Below are positions 1-8,796 of a stretch of DNA of 64,000 nucleotides, in pieces (the stretch's first letter is position 1; each line of letters opens with the position of its first letter). Both the position numbers and the translations under genes were made by a program. Below the pieces are notes generated by a model. It was not told the DNA's origin. It made no database searches and saw only the letters and a program-made list of their open reading frames with translations. Source of the stretch: Metaclostridioides mangenotii (GTDB lineage Bacteria; Bacillota; Clostridia; Peptostreptococcales; Peptostreptococcaceae); assembly GCF_018917235.1 (NCBI RefSeq), contig NZ_JAHLOF010000010.1:1-64000 (forward strand), in the 5' to 3' direction.

Positions 1-203
1 GACCAGGCATATCTCCCTTTATTATTTTTTGGTATCAATCCTTCTTCAACAATCTCGCCTTTTTCATTATAAACTGTATATTGAATTGGATCAGAGTTTA
101 AATTTTTTATATCTGACTCTGTAGCAGCAAATGCAGGAACATTTAATACCAATATCATAGCAATTGAAATAATAACAGTAAATATTTTATTTAATTTTTT
201 CAT
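1..203 (-). CDS. Secreted protein of unknown function (5' part only)
   Basis: The gene reads leftward and runs off the window, so only about 67 N-terminal codons are visible. The ATG (203–201) is preceded by a strong AAGGAGGT ribosome binding site at 218–211. The N-terminus is a textbook Sec signal peptide: a Met-Lys-Lys-Leu-Asn-Lys start, a hydrophobic core and a likely signal peptidase I site after the Ala-Phe-Ala at about residues 24–26. The mature part that remains is short and polar and matches no family I recognise. It is divergent from everything to its right, and a pair of direct repeats at 373–403 lies upstream of it, in an orientation suited to activating it. Confidence 0.8.
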   Translation of the reverse strand, partial: MKKLNKIFTVIISIAMILVLNVPAFAATESDIKNLNSDPIQYTVYNEKGEIVEEGLIPKNNKGRYAW

Positions 204-372
204 AGAAAAAACCTCCTTGTTTAAATTAATATTATATAACGCCGACACTACCTTCTCTTACTAAATAATCGAATGAAGCATTTTAATATAAATAACTCTA
301 TTTTTCGATATTTAATTTATTTATTCATTTAAATATTTTTTCTGCAAATTTAGATATAATCCTTTTTTATAT

Positions 373-403
373 ACAAAACTGGTCATTAAAATGACAAAAC
401 TGG
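373..403 (-). promoter_or_regulatory. Tandem direct-repeat operator (LytTR/VirR-like)
   Basis: The 10-mer ACAAAACTGG occurs at 373–382 and again at 394–403, a period of exactly 21 bp (two helical turns). On the minus strand each copy reads CCAGTTTTGT, facing the secreted-protein gene that starts at 203. The CCAGTT core and two-turn spacing resemble sites of LytTR-type regulators such as VirR and AgrA. A possible -10 (TATATC, 358–353) follows on the same strand. The regulator assignment is inference. Confidence 0.45.
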
Positions 404-768
404 ATAATTTAAATTATTATCATAAAAGTTTATAATTCATTATGTTTTGTACATATCCATAAAAGTATGAGAAGTTAGACCAGACTATAGATAAATTAAG
501 ATATATGGACACTATGCAGTTCAAAGAGGAATTCATTAGTTGATACAGAATTATCTCATATTAATCCTAAAGATGATCATGTGATACACCCTACAACGTT
601 TAGATAATGTAAATGTAAACATTTTCCTATTTTGCTAATGAAGTTTTAATGAAATATAAATGAATAAAAAAAGAAATAGAGAAAAAAATATTTAAGTGTG
701 TTAAAATTATAAAGATAGTGACTAGATTATAATTAGATAACCTAGTCACTTAGATAAGGTTAAAAACT

Positions 769-777
769 GTGGATAAG
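769..777 (-). promoter_or_regulatory. Single DnaA box
   Basis: TGTGGATAA is the exact reverse complement of the DnaA box consensus TTATCCACA. It sits alone upstream of the pth operon. A single 9-mer can arise by chance in AT-rich DNA, so its function is uncertain. Confidence 0.35.
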
Positions 778-831
778 TTGTGTCAACTGACATTTAACTG
801 ACAATTCCAAAATAATCAAACGCTTATAACC

Positions 832-1257
832 TTGAAAACACAAGAGTTTAGAGGGTTTAATAACACAACGGTACTTAGTGGTATAATGGTTCAAGGAATT
901 ATTTTTATAATTTCTTTGAAACTTGGTTGTATAGAGTGGAGTTATGTATTTGATTTAATTATAGGAGTGACTATTTCATATATATTAGCTGTAACGACTA
1001 TATCTCTCGGTTATGGGGATGTTGGTTATTATGGCTTATGTTGCTTTGCGCTTGGAAGGGGAGAAGCTCTTTATCTGATAGGGTTGTCATTCTTAACAGC
1101 ATTTTTCTACTACATAGTAATTATTATATTTAAAAGAGATAGGCTTAGAAGGGTGATTCCATTTACTCCTTTTATATCGCTAGCAACAATAATCATAATA
1201 TTGACAGAAAATAGATTGCTAGAGCTGTACGTAAGCTTTCTATATAAAATAACATAA
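832..1257 (+). CDS. Truncated A24 prepilin peptidase-like membrane protein
   Basis: This 141-residue hydrophobic protein matches only the C-terminal half of type IV prepilin peptidases. It carries the second catalytic aspartate in the GxGD motif (Gly-Tyr-Gly-Asp, about residues 60–63), followed by the usual Leu-Gly-Arg-Gly turn and a final membrane helix with the Ile-Pro-Phe-x-Pro-Phe motif. The N-terminal cytoplasmic domain and the region with the first catalytic aspartate are missing, and the start would be a TTG with no evident ribosome binding site. It ends 11 bases before pth. It is probably a decaying remnant of a pilus locus, although the frame is open throughout; a short functional variant cannot be excluded. 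Confidence 0.6.
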   Translation: MKTQEFRGFNNTTVLSGIMVQGIIFIISLKLGCIEWSYVFDLIIGVTISYILAVTTISLGYGDVGYYGLCCFALGRGEALYLIGLSFLTAFFYYIVIIIFKRDRLRRVIPFTPFISLATIIIILTENRLLELYVSFLYKIT

Positions 1258-1268
1258 GGAGGTAAAAA

Positions 1269-1829
1269 ATGTTTGTAATAGTAGGATTAGGAAATCCAGG
1301 TAAACAATATGAACATACAAGACATAATGTCGGATTCGACGTTATTGATATATTAGCTAAAGAGTACGGAGCTAGTGTTACAAAGATGAAGCACAAAGCT
1401 CTTATAGGAGAATGTAGAGTAGGGACAGAAAAAGTATTGCTTGTCAAACCACAAACTTATATGAATTTAAGTGGGGAAACTTTAATAGATATATATAACT
1501 ACTACAAGGTAGATCTTGAAAATATAATTGTTGTCTACGATGATATAGATTTAGATGTAGGAAGGATTAGAATAAGGAAAAAAGGAAGTGCAGGTAGCCA
1601 CAATGGAATGAAATCTATAATCAAATGTTTAGGGTCTGGAGAATTTCCAAGAGTAAGAGTTGGTGTGTCTAAGCCTGAACCAGGGCAGGATTTAGCGAAC
1701 TTCGTACTTTCAAAATTTAGAAAAGAAGAACAGTCAGATATAGAAAGCGGAATAGACAAGGCTTGTAAATCAGTAGATACAATTATCAGAGAAAATTTAG
1801 AATTAGCAATGAATAAATATAATATATAG
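1269..1829 (+). CDS. pth: Peptidyl-tRNA hydrolase
   Basis: Cytosolic enzyme that cleaves the ester bond between tRNA and peptides released from stalled ribosomes, recycling tRNA. The 186-residue length is typical of bacterial Pth. Catalytic and substrate-contact residues are in place: Asn9 in the Gly-Leu-Gly-Asn-Pro-Gly start, His19, Asn66 in the Met-Asn-Leu-Ser-Gly motif, Asp91/Asp92 and Asn112. The ATG follows an AAGGAGG site with ideal spacing. mfd follows 16 bases downstream; the pth–mfd pairing is conserved across Firmicutes and suggests co-transcription. Confidence 0.97.
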   Translation: MFVIVGLGNPGKQYEHTRHNVGFDVIDILAKEYGASVTKMKHKALIGECRVGTEKVLLVKPQTYMNLSGETLIDIYNYYKVDLENIIVVYDDIDLDVGRIRIRKKGSAGSHNGMKSIIKCLGSGEFPRVRVGVSKPEPGQDLANFVLSKFRKEEQSDIESGIDKACKSVDTIIRENLELAMNKYNI

Positions 1830-1845
1830 CGAGAGGGAGAGTAGC

Positions 1846-4800
1846 ATGAATGATGTTTTTGTATATCCTTTACGAAACTCAGAGGAATATAAAGATGCAC
1901 TAAATTATGTAAAAGACGGGCAAGGATCGCTTCTAATAAATGGTCTATTGCAAGTACAAAAACCTCATATTACGTATTCGTTATTTAAGGACACATCAAA
2001 ACAGACCTTATTTATAGCGAGCAGTGAGTTGGAAGCAAAGAAAGTGTATGAGGACTTGTGTTTTTATGTCAAAGATAAGGTGGAGTATCTGGGATTTGAA
2101 GATATATACTTTTATCGCCTAGAAGCAAAAGACAGATCTGAAGAAGCAAAAAAATTAAAAGTATTAACTAGACTGGCAAAAGGTGAGGATATTATACTTG
2201 TGACTTCAATTGAAGCCATTTTAAAGAAATATACACCTAAAGATATGTTAATAAATAACATATTCTCGTATAAAATAGGAGATACCATAAATCTAGAAGA
2301 TCTTACTGATCGACTTGTAAACTTAGGTTATGAGAGAGTTTCTAGAATAGAGGGATTTGGACAATTTAGCATAAGGGGCGGTATAATTGATATATTTTCC
2401 TTAGAATATTCAAACCCAATTCGTATGGAATTATTTGATGATGAAATAGATTCTATACGAACTTTTGACGTTCTTTCACAAAAATCAATAGATAAGATAG
2501 ATGTTTTCTCTATAACACCTTCAAGAGAGTTTATTTATCCTGAAAAAATCGATACAGCAGTTTCTAAACTAAAGAAGGATACAACAGACAATACTGATGA
2601 AGATACTTTTATGAATATAGACAAAATCTCAAATAAAATATATTTTGAGGGTGTTGAAAATTATATTGACTATATTTACGATACAGATGAAAAAAGTTTA
2701 TTTTCATATTTGAACAAGGATGCTGTAGTATTTTTAAGTGATATTGCTAGATTTAAAGAAAAGTTTGAGAACCTTTCAAATACTTTTAAAGAAAACTATA
2801 AAGTGAATTTAGAGAGAGGACTTGCTCTAAAGGGACAGGCAGAATTACTGTACAGTTATCACGATATAGAGCATTTATTAAAAGATAAAAAACTTATACT
2901 AAATACTTTATTACCTAAAGCTGTAAGTCATTTTTCAGTTAAGAAAATAATTAACTTTGAATGTAGAGAAATTCCAACTTTCAATGCAAAGATTGAATCT
3001 TTAGTAGAAGAATTAAACAATTTAAAATACAATGGACACAAAGTAATTTTGGCAACAAACACGATAGATAGAGCAGAAAAGTTAAAGGAAAGTTTATTCG
3101 AAAGAGGAATAGAAGCAAATGTATCCAATAATAGAGATATAGAAATAAAATCATCTCAAATAATAATTACACAAGGAAATATAAGTCGTGGATTCCAATA
3201 TAAATCTATAAAATTTACTATAATTACTGACAATGAGATGATTGGGGTTCATAGAAGGACATCAAAACCTAAGAAAAAATCTAATAAAAAGGGTCAAACT
3301 ATAGAATCATTTTTGGATTTAAATAAAGGTGACTATGTAGTTCATGAGAATAATGGTATTGGTAGATATGCAGGTATCGATCAAATAACTGTAAACGCTA
3401 TCAAAAAAGATTATATGAAAATTGTCTACAGGGGCGGGGACAATCTATATGTACCGATTGACCAGATGGACAAGGTCCAAAAGTATATAGGAGCTGAAGT
3501 AGAAAAAGTAAAATTAAATAAACTAGGTGCCAGTGAGTGGATAAAAGCTAAGACAAAAGTCAAAAAAGAAATTGAAGATATGACTAAAGAGTTAGTAGAG
3601 CTTTACGCTAAGCGTGAAAAGATAAAAGGTTATAACTTCTCTAAAGATACTCCATGGCAATCTGAGTTTGAATCACTGTTCCCATATCAAGAAACTGATG
3701 ATCAATTAAAAGCTATTGATGAGACAAAAATAGATATGGAATCAAATAAGGTAATGGACAGACTAATCTGCGGTGACGTTGGTTATGGAAAAACAGAGAT
3801 AGCGATAAGAGCTATTTTTAAAGCTTGTATGGATCAAAAACAAGTTGCAGTGCTAGTTCCAACTACTATACTTGCACAACAACATTACAATACCTTTAAA
3901 GAGAGATTCGCATCGTATCCACTTAGGGTGGAAGTACTTAGTAGATTTAAGACACCTAAAGAGCAAAGACAAATTGTTGAAGATGCAAAAAAAGGACTAG
4001 TTGATATTTTAATTGGAACTCATAGAATTATATCTAGTGATATAGATTTGCCAAGTTTAGGTCTAGTCGTTGTAGATGAGGAGCAGAGATTTGGAGTTAA
4101 ACACAAAGAATCTCTAAAAAAAATCAAATCCACAGTTGATGTTATTACTCTATCAGCTACACCAATACCGAGAACATTACACATGTCTCTGAGTGGTATA
4201 AGAGATATGAGTGTAATAGAAGAGCCTCCCCAAGAGAGACATCCTGTGATTACGTATGTAACTGAGAATAAAGAAAGTATTATTCAGGATGAGATTGAAA
4301 GAGAATTGGGAAGAGGTGGTCAAGTATTTTTTGTATACAACAGAGTAGAACATATTGAAGAAATGGCCAGTATGATCAAAAGGTTGGTGCCAGATGCAAG
4401 GGTTGCAGTTGCTCATGGGCAGATGACTTCAAAAACTTTAGAAAATATAATTCTTGGTTTTTTAGATAAAGAATTTGATGTATTAGTGTGTACAACTATT
4501 ATAGAAACAGGTATGGATATATCAAATGCCAATACTATGATAATATACGATGCAGATAAGATGGGTCTTGCTCAGCTTTATCAGTTGAGAGGGAGAGTTG
4601 GTAGAAGTACCAGACAGGGTTACGCTTATCTTATGTACGAAAAAGATAAGTCTTTAAGTGAAGTAGCAGAAAAAAGATTAAAAGCTATAAGAGAATTTAC
4701 CGAGTTTGGTTCAGGATTTAAAATAGCTATGAGGGATCTTGAGATAAGAGGTGCAGGAAATATATTAGGATCTCAACAACATGGTCATATGGCTGTAATA

Positions 4801-5244
4801 GGATATGATCTTTATGTTAAAATGTTAAATAATGCAATTAAAAAGATAAAAGGCGAAGATATAAAAGAAGAAGTTGATGTAGAGATAGAATTAAATGTAA
4901 ATGCATTTATACCTGATTCATATATCGATGGAGAACTTACAAAGATAGAAATGTATAAAAAAATTGCCGCAATAGAGTCAAAACAAGATATGTACGATGT
5001 TCAAGAAGAAATGGAGGATAGATTCTCTGATATACCTAATTCAGTAAATTGTCTTCTTAAGATAGCATATATAAAAACTCTATGTAAACAATTAAAGATA
5101 GAGAAAATAAGACATATTAAAGACGAAATATTCCTTGAGCCTATAACTAAATATAAGACAAAGGAAAAAATAGGTTATAATATAGTGAATGAACTAGAAG
5201 AACTGTTAGAAAAAATGTGTGGAGTTAAAAAATCGCAAAGATAA
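1846..5244 (+). CDS. mfd: Transcription-repair coupling factor Mfd
   Basis: ATP-dependent translocase that removes RNA polymerase stalled at DNA lesions and recruits UvrA/UvrB. At 1132 residues it is full length. The N-terminal third is the UvrB-homology region. The RNA polymerase-interacting CarD-like domain begins near residue 495 (Gly-Asp-Tyr-Val-Val-His). The helicase core has a Walker A motif GDVGYGKT at 643–650 and a DEEQ Walker B near 744, followed by the translocation (TRG) motif around 955–975 with Gly-Ala-Gly-Asn-Ile-Leu-Gly. The C-terminal autoinhibitory domain is present. It uses ATG after a GAGAGGGAGAG purine tract and is followed 15 bases later by prsA. Confidence 0.97.
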   Translation: MNDVFVYPLRNSEEYKDALNYVKDGQGSLLINGLLQVQKPHITYSLFKDTSKQTLFIASSELEAKKVYEDLCFYVKDKVEYLGFEDIYFYRLEAKDRSEEAKKLKVLTRLAKGEDIILVTSIEAILKKYTPKDMLINNIFSYKIGDTINLEDLTDRLVNLGYERVSRIEGFGQFSIRGGIIDIFSLEYSNPIRMELFDDEIDSIRTFDVLSQKSIDKIDVFSITPSREFIYPEKIDTAVSKLKKDTTDNTDEDTFMNIDKISNKIYFEGVENYIDYIYDTDEKSLFSYLNKDAVVFLSDIARFKEKFENLSNTFKENYKVNLERGLALKGQAELLYSYHDIEHLLKDKKLILNTLLPKAVSHFSVKKIINFECREIPTFNAKIESLVEELNNLKYNGHKVILATNTIDRAEKLKESLFERGIEANVSNNRDIEIKSSQIIITQGNISRGFQYKSIKFTIITDNEMIGVHRRTSKPKKKSNKKGQTIESFLDLNKGDYVVHENNGIGRYAGIDQITVNAIKKDYMKIVYRGGDNLYVPIDQMDKVQKYIGAEVEKVKLNKLGASEWIKAKTKVKKEIEDMTKELVELYAKREKIKGYNFSKDTPWQSEFESLFPYQETDDQLKAIDETKIDMESNKVMDRLICGDVGYGKTEIAIRAIFKACMDQKQVAVLVPTTILAQQHYNTFKERFASYPLRVEVLSRFKTPKEQRQIVEDAKKGLVDILIGTHRIISSDIDLPSLGLVVVDEEQRFGVKHKESLKKIKSTVDVITLSATPIPRTLHMSLSGIRDMSVIEEPPQERHPVITYVTENKESIIQDEIERELGRGGQVFFVYNRVEHIEEMASMIKRLVPDARVAVAHGQMTSKTLENIILGFLDKEFDVLVCTTIIETGMDISNANTMIIYDADKMGLAQLYQLRGRVGRSTRQGYAYLMYEKDKSLSEVAEKRLKAIREFTEFGSGFKIAMRDLEIRGAGNILGSQQHGHMAVIGYDLYVKMLNNAIKKIKGEDIKEEVDVEIELNVNAFIPDSYIDGELTKIEMYKKIAAIESKQDMYDVQEEMEDRFSDIPNSVNCLLKIAYIKTLCKQLKIEKIRHIKDEIFLEPITKYKTKEKIGYNIVNELEELLEKMCGVKKSQR

Positions 5245-5259
5245 GAGGGGTGCTTAAAT

Positions 5260-6252
5260 TTGAAGAAATTAATAACATTAGCCGTATCGTTACTTACAAT
5301 GATATCAGTAACTGCATGCAGTGGAAGTTCAAATGCAGTGGCTACAGTAGATAATTCTGAAATAACTAAAGATGAATACAAAAAAATGTTGGATATAACT
5401 AAAATAACTGCTGAATCTCAATATGGAGAAGGAATTTTGGATCAAGAGGTATCTGAGGGTGTCAAATTTAGAGATCAGATGAAAGACAGTATTCTTGAAC
5501 AGCTAATCAGTACTGAGGTGATCTATAATCAGGCCAAAAAAGACAATTTGATACCAACTGATGCAGAGATTAAAAAAAGTGTTGGTGAAATAAAGAAAAA
5601 TATTGAATCAAACAAAGATTATAAAAAGAAACTTGATGAAATTGGAATAGACGATGCTTTCTTGACTAACCAAGAGAAAAAGAGTCTAGCACTTCAAAGA
5701 TATCAAGATGCGTTTTATGAAAATACAAAAGTCAATGAAACTGAAATGAAAAAATACTACAACACTCATAAAGATGAGTTTAACAAAGAGGAAGTAGAAG
5801 CATCTCACATTCTTATAAAGACAGTAGATGATAATAATAAAGAGCTATCAAAAGACAAAAAAGAAGCTGCAAAGAAAAAAGCGGAAAATGTACTTAAAGA
5901 AGTTAAAGGTGGAGGAGATTTTGCTGAGTTAGCCAAAAAATATTCACAAGATAGTTCGGCTTCATCTGGCGGCTCATTAGGGTTCTTTGGAAAAGGACAA
6001 ATGGTTGAGCCTTTTGAGAAAGCAGCATTTTCCCTAAAAGTAGGGGAAGTTTCAGAATTAGTTGAGTCACAATACGGTTACCATATTATAAAAGTAACAA
6101 ATAAAAAGAAAGATGAAACTTCGTTTGAAGATGCAAAGTCTACAATTAAACAATCGATTCTTGGAGAAAAATATTCAGAAAAAGTTGATAAACTTACTAA
6201 GTCAGCAAAGATAGATAGAAACGAAAAGATCATAAAAAAAGTTACTTTCTAA
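5260..6252 (+). CDS. prsA: PrsA-like lipoprotein foldase (parvulin)
   Basis: Extracytoplasmic peptidyl-prolyl isomerase that helps exported proteins fold at the membrane–wall interface. The start is TTG at 5260 after an AGAGGGG site. The signal sequence ends in a lipobox with Cys20 as lipidation site (Ser-Val-Thr-Ala-Cys). An N-terminal SurA/PrsA-type helical region precedes one parvulin domain at about residues 180–280, recognisable from His-Ile-Leu-Ile-Lys, the Gly-Gly-Ser-Leu-Gly-Phe-Phe-Gly stretch and the closing Gly-Tyr-His-Ile-Ile. The last codons form half of a small hairpin (AGTTACTTT/AAAGTAACT), and a better terminator follows at 6320–6352. The PrsA name rests on domain order. Confidence 0.9.
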   Translation: MKKLITLAVSLLTMISVTACSGSSNAVATVDNSEITKDEYKKMLDITKITAESQYGEGILDQEVSEGVKFRDQMKDSILEQLISTEVIYNQAKKDNLIPTDAEIKKSVGEIKKNIESNKDYKKKLDEIGIDDAFLTNQEKKSLALQRYQDAFYENTKVNETEMKKYYNTHKDEFNKEEVEASHILIKTVDDNNKELSKDKKEAAKKKAENVLKEVKGGGDFAELAKKYSQDSSASSGGSLGFFGKGQMVEPFEKAAFSLKVGEVSELVESQYGYHIIKVTNKKKDETSFEDAKSTIKQSILGEKYSEKVDKLTKSAKIDRNEKIIKKVTF

Positions 6253-6319
6253 AAAAGTAACTAAAAATAGATAAAAATAGCTAAATACAAACGATAGATG
6301 TATTTATATACCAAATTTA

Positions 6320-6352
6320 AAAGCTATATCAAAAAATGATGTAGCTTTTTTT
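6320..6352 (+). terminator. Rho-independent terminator after prsA
   Basis: A stem AAAGCTATATC pairs with GATGTAGCTTT across an A-rich loop and is followed by a T run. It closes the pth–mfd–prsA unit and separates it from spoVT. Confidence 0.85.
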
Positions 6353-6414
6353 GCATATAATTCTTTATCTTGGTAAAAATATACTTAAAGTTTTATATGG
6401 AGGTATTATACAAT

Positions 6415-6954
6415 ATGAAAGCAACAGGAATAGTTAGACGAATAGATGATCTTGGTAGAGTAGTTGTTCCGAAGGAAATCAGAAAAACTCTTAGAATTAA
6501 AGAAGGAGATCCACTAGAGATTTTTACAGCGAGAGATGGAGAAGTTATATTGAAAAAATACTCTCCTATGGGAGAATTAAACGAATTTGCTCAAACTTAC
6601 GCTGAATCATTAGGAGAAGTATATGGATACGGTGTTGTTGTAACAGATTCAGATTCAATAATAGCTGTATCTAAGATATCAAAAAAGGATTACAAAGAAA
6701 AAAATATAAGCAGTGATTTAGAAGATTTTATATCAAATAGAAATACAAAATATCTTGAAGGAGATGAAATGATATCACTTCATAGAGATGATCCAAAAGA
6801 CTACTCAGGGCAATTTATAGTGCCTATAGTAAGTGATTCAGGTGATTGTATAGGAGCTATTATACTTTTATCTAAAGATGAAGATGCATCACTTGCAAGT
6901 GAAGAAAAAAGCCTTAGAATTGCTGCAAACTTTTTAGGAAAACAAGTTCAATAA
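6415..6954 (+). CDS. spoVT: Stage V sporulation regulator SpoVT
   Basis: AbrB-family transcription factor of the forespore, controlling late sigma-G-dependent genes. The ATG at 6415 is chosen over an upstream in-frame TTG because ATGGAGG lies just ahead of it and the protein then starts with the canonical Met-Lys-Ala-Thr-Gly-Ile-Val-Arg-Arg. The 179 residues match the family length. The N-terminal ~47 residues are the swapped-hairpin AbrB DNA-binding domain (Asp-Asp-Leu-Gly-Arg-Val-Val-Val-Pro-Lys-Glu-Ile-Arg); the rest is a GAF-like ligand domain. It stands alone between two terminators. Confidence 0.97.
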   Translation: MKATGIVRRIDDLGRVVVPKEIRKTLRIKEGDPLEIFTARDGEVILKKYSPMGELNEFAQTYAESLGEVYGYGVVVTDSDSIIAVSKISKKDYKEKNISSDLEDFISNRNTKYLEGDEMISLHRDDPKDYSGQFIVPIVSDSGDCIGAIILLSKDEDASLASEEKSLRIAANFLGKQVQ

Positions 6955-6959
6955 ATTAT

Positions 6960-6996
6960 AAAGGGCCTCTTAATATAGAGGTCTTTTGAAGTTTTT
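6960..6996 (+). terminator. Terminator after spoVT
   Basis: AAAGGGCCTCT pairs with AGAGGTCTTTT (two G·U pairs) around a 6-nt loop; a second T run follows after GAAG. Confidence 0.7.
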
Positions 6997-7006
6997 GTGT
7001 AAATTA

Positions 7007-7036
7007 TTGTATATGATATTGAAAATATGGTATATT
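7007..7036 (+). promoter_or_regulatory. Possible sigma-A-type promoter of spoVB
   Basis: TTGTAT (7007–7012) and TATATT (7031–7036) are separated by 18 bp and lie 36 bases upstream of the spoVB start. A sporulation sigma factor may be the real driver; this is the best vegetative-type match. Confidence 0.4.
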
Positions 7037-7071
7037 AAAGTTTGTTATATAAACGATTTGGAGGTTGCGTT

Positions 7072-8685
7072 ATGGCTAATAACAAAAATAAGGACTCTTT
7101 TTTAAAGGGTGCGCTTATACTTGGAGCAGCAGGTATATTGATTAAAATAATTGGTGCCTTTTTCAGAATCCCACTTGGCAATATGATTGGGTCTGAAGGT
7201 ATGGGGTACTACCAAGCTGCTTATCCAGTTTATACATTGTTTTTAACTTTAGCGACGGCTGGTTTTCCAACAGCAGTAGCTAAATTGGTATCTGAAAAAG
7301 TTGCTGTAAATGATCACAGAGGAGCACATAGAATATTTAAAGTATCTCGTACCATACTTGTGGTTACGGGTTTAATTGTTTTCTGTATCCTATTCTTTGG
7401 ATCTGAATTTATAGTTACAAACATTATGAAAAATCCAAATGCACTTTATTCGATGAAAGCTATAGCACCAGCACTTCTATTTGTTCCGGTTATGTCTGCA
7501 TATAGGGGATATTTCCAAGGTAGAAGTGAAATGACAAAGATAGCTTTATCACAGATTATAGAACAGCTTGTAAGGGTTGGCTTAGGGCTTTACCTTGCAT
7601 ATGCTTTAAATAGTTTATATGGTGTAAAATTTGGGGCCGCAGGAGCTATATCAGGAGCTACCCTTGGATCTATAGCATCTGTTATATTCTTAATAGTTGT
7701 TTATCTGATAGGAAAGAGAGAGCGTAGATTGGAGATTGAATCTAGCCCAAACTTTAATGTCGAGAGTTTTTCAAGAATACTTAAAAATTTACTTGTGGTT
7801 ACAATACCCATAACAATTGGTGCTTGCGTTATGCCACTTGTAAATATGATAGATAATGTAATCGTAATCGATAGATTAATGAGTGCCGGTTTTACATATA
7901 AGATGGCGAATTCTATGTTTGGTCAACTCACAGGGATGGCTATGGTTATAGTCAATTTACCTATGGTAATCACTACAGCACTTAGTATGAGCTTAGTTCC
8001 ATCAATTTCGGCATCATATGCTGTAGGAAATAAATTTAAAGCTAGAAAAGATACAAAAAGTGCAATTAAAGTTACTTTACTTATAGTTTTACCATGTGCT
8101 TTTGGCCTTGCATCGCTAGCAACTCCTATAATGCAACTTCTATTCCCTAAAGAGTCAGCTGGTATCGGAATTATCCTATTTACGCTTGCACCTTGTGCTA
8201 TATTCTTAGGGCTAATTCAGACTACGAATGGTATACTACAAGGTATGGGAAAACCGATGGTTCCAGTTGTTGCGTTGGTAACAGGTATGGTATTTAAAAT
8301 AATTATAAGCTATACATTGACTGGAATTCATGATATAAATATATTAGGTTCAGCTCTTGGTACAGTTACAGCCTATTTAGTAGCTGCATTTATAAACCTA
8401 CTGTACATTAGGAGATTCATGGGATTAAAGCTTTCAACTAGAGAATTTATTATAAAACCTTTAATAACTGTTATGACTATGTATATAGTTGTAAAAGTAT
8501 GTTATGGTTTCTTAGTTGGATTATTAGGGAATAACTTAACTACAGTTATAGCTATTTGTGTAGGTGGATTAGTATATGTTTTAGCCGTACTTGGTATAGG
8601 GGCAATAACAAAAGAAGAAATACTTACTATGCCTAAGGGGGATAAAATATACAAATCACTAAAGAAAGCTAAACTTATAAGATAA
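7072..8685 (+). CDS. spoVB: SpoVB-like lipid flippase (MATE/MOP superfamily)
   Basis: Polytopic membrane protein of the polysaccharide/lipid II flippase group; SpoVB is needed for spore cortex peptidoglycan. The chosen ATG (7072) follows TGGAGG; an upstream TTG in frame is disfavoured because the ribosome binding site lies inside that extension. The 537 residues form about 14 hydrophobic helices, with the family signatures Arg-Ile-Pro-Leu-Gly-Asn-Met-Ile-Gly near residue 30 and Tyr-Arg-Gly-Tyr-Phe-Gln-Gly near residue 145. The position just ahead of mazG matches the yabM–yabN order of B. subtilis, so this could equally be called YabM; family-level assignment is firm, the paralogue less so. 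Confidence 0.85.
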   Translation: MANNKNKDSFLKGALILGAAGILIKIIGAFFRIPLGNMIGSEGMGYYQAAYPVYTLFLTLATAGFPTAVAKLVSEKVAVNDHRGAHRIFKVSRTILVVTGLIVFCILFFGSEFIVTNIMKNPNALYSMKAIAPALLFVPVMSAYRGYFQGRSEMTKIALSQIIEQLVRVGLGLYLAYALNSLYGVKFGAAGAISGATLGSIASVIFLIVVYLIGKRERRLEIESSPNFNVESFSRILKNLLVVTIPITIGACVMPLVNMIDNVIVIDRLMSAGFTYKMANSMFGQLTGMAMVIVNLPMVITTALSMSLVPSISASYAVGNKFKARKDTKSAIKVTLLIVLPCAFGLASLATPIMQLLFPKESAGIGIILFTLAPCAIFLGLIQTTNGILQGMGKPMVPVVALVTGMVFKIIISYTLTGIHDINILGSALGTVTAYLVAAFINLLYIRRFMGLKLSTREFIIKPLITVMTMYIVVKVCYGFLVGLLGNNLTTVIAICVGGLVYVLAVLGIGAITKEEILTMPKGDKIYKSLKKAKLIR

Positions 8686-8796
8686 TGTTAGAATAATTTT
8701 GAGAACATTGGAAATAATATCTAATAAAACAAAAAATTGTATTATAAATTATCAATTTTATTCAAACAATTGCAATATGCTGATAGAGGTGATATT

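Larger units (their letters stand above)
204..831. other. Gene-free stretch between divergent genes
   Basis: This 628-base stretch holds no convincing gene. Visible elements are a tandem direct repeat (373–403), a 9-bp-arm inverted repeat (717–725 with 742–750), one perfect DnaA box (769–777), and an 8-bp direct repeat AACTGACA (785–792 and 796–803), the first copy lying inside the palindrome-like TGTCAACTGACA. A short open run ending at a TAA at 605–607 has no start or ribosome binding site and looks like a relic or chance. In relatives this side of pth can carry type IV pilus genes (from memory), so the stretch may be a deletion scar. Confidence 0.6.

Noticed and set aside
496..607. Open run of ~35 codons ending at TAA 605–607
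   Set aside because: No start codon with a ribosome binding site, and no recognisable family; at most a gene relic.
6244..6266. Small hairpin at the end of prsA as the operon terminator
   Set aside because: The AGTTACTTT/AAAGTAACT stem overlaps the last codons and is followed by A's, not T's; the hairpin at 6320–6352 is the better terminator.
6353..6386. Sigma-G promoter ahead of spoVT
   Set aside because: A GCATA -35-like element exists but the spacing to any -10-like element is too long.
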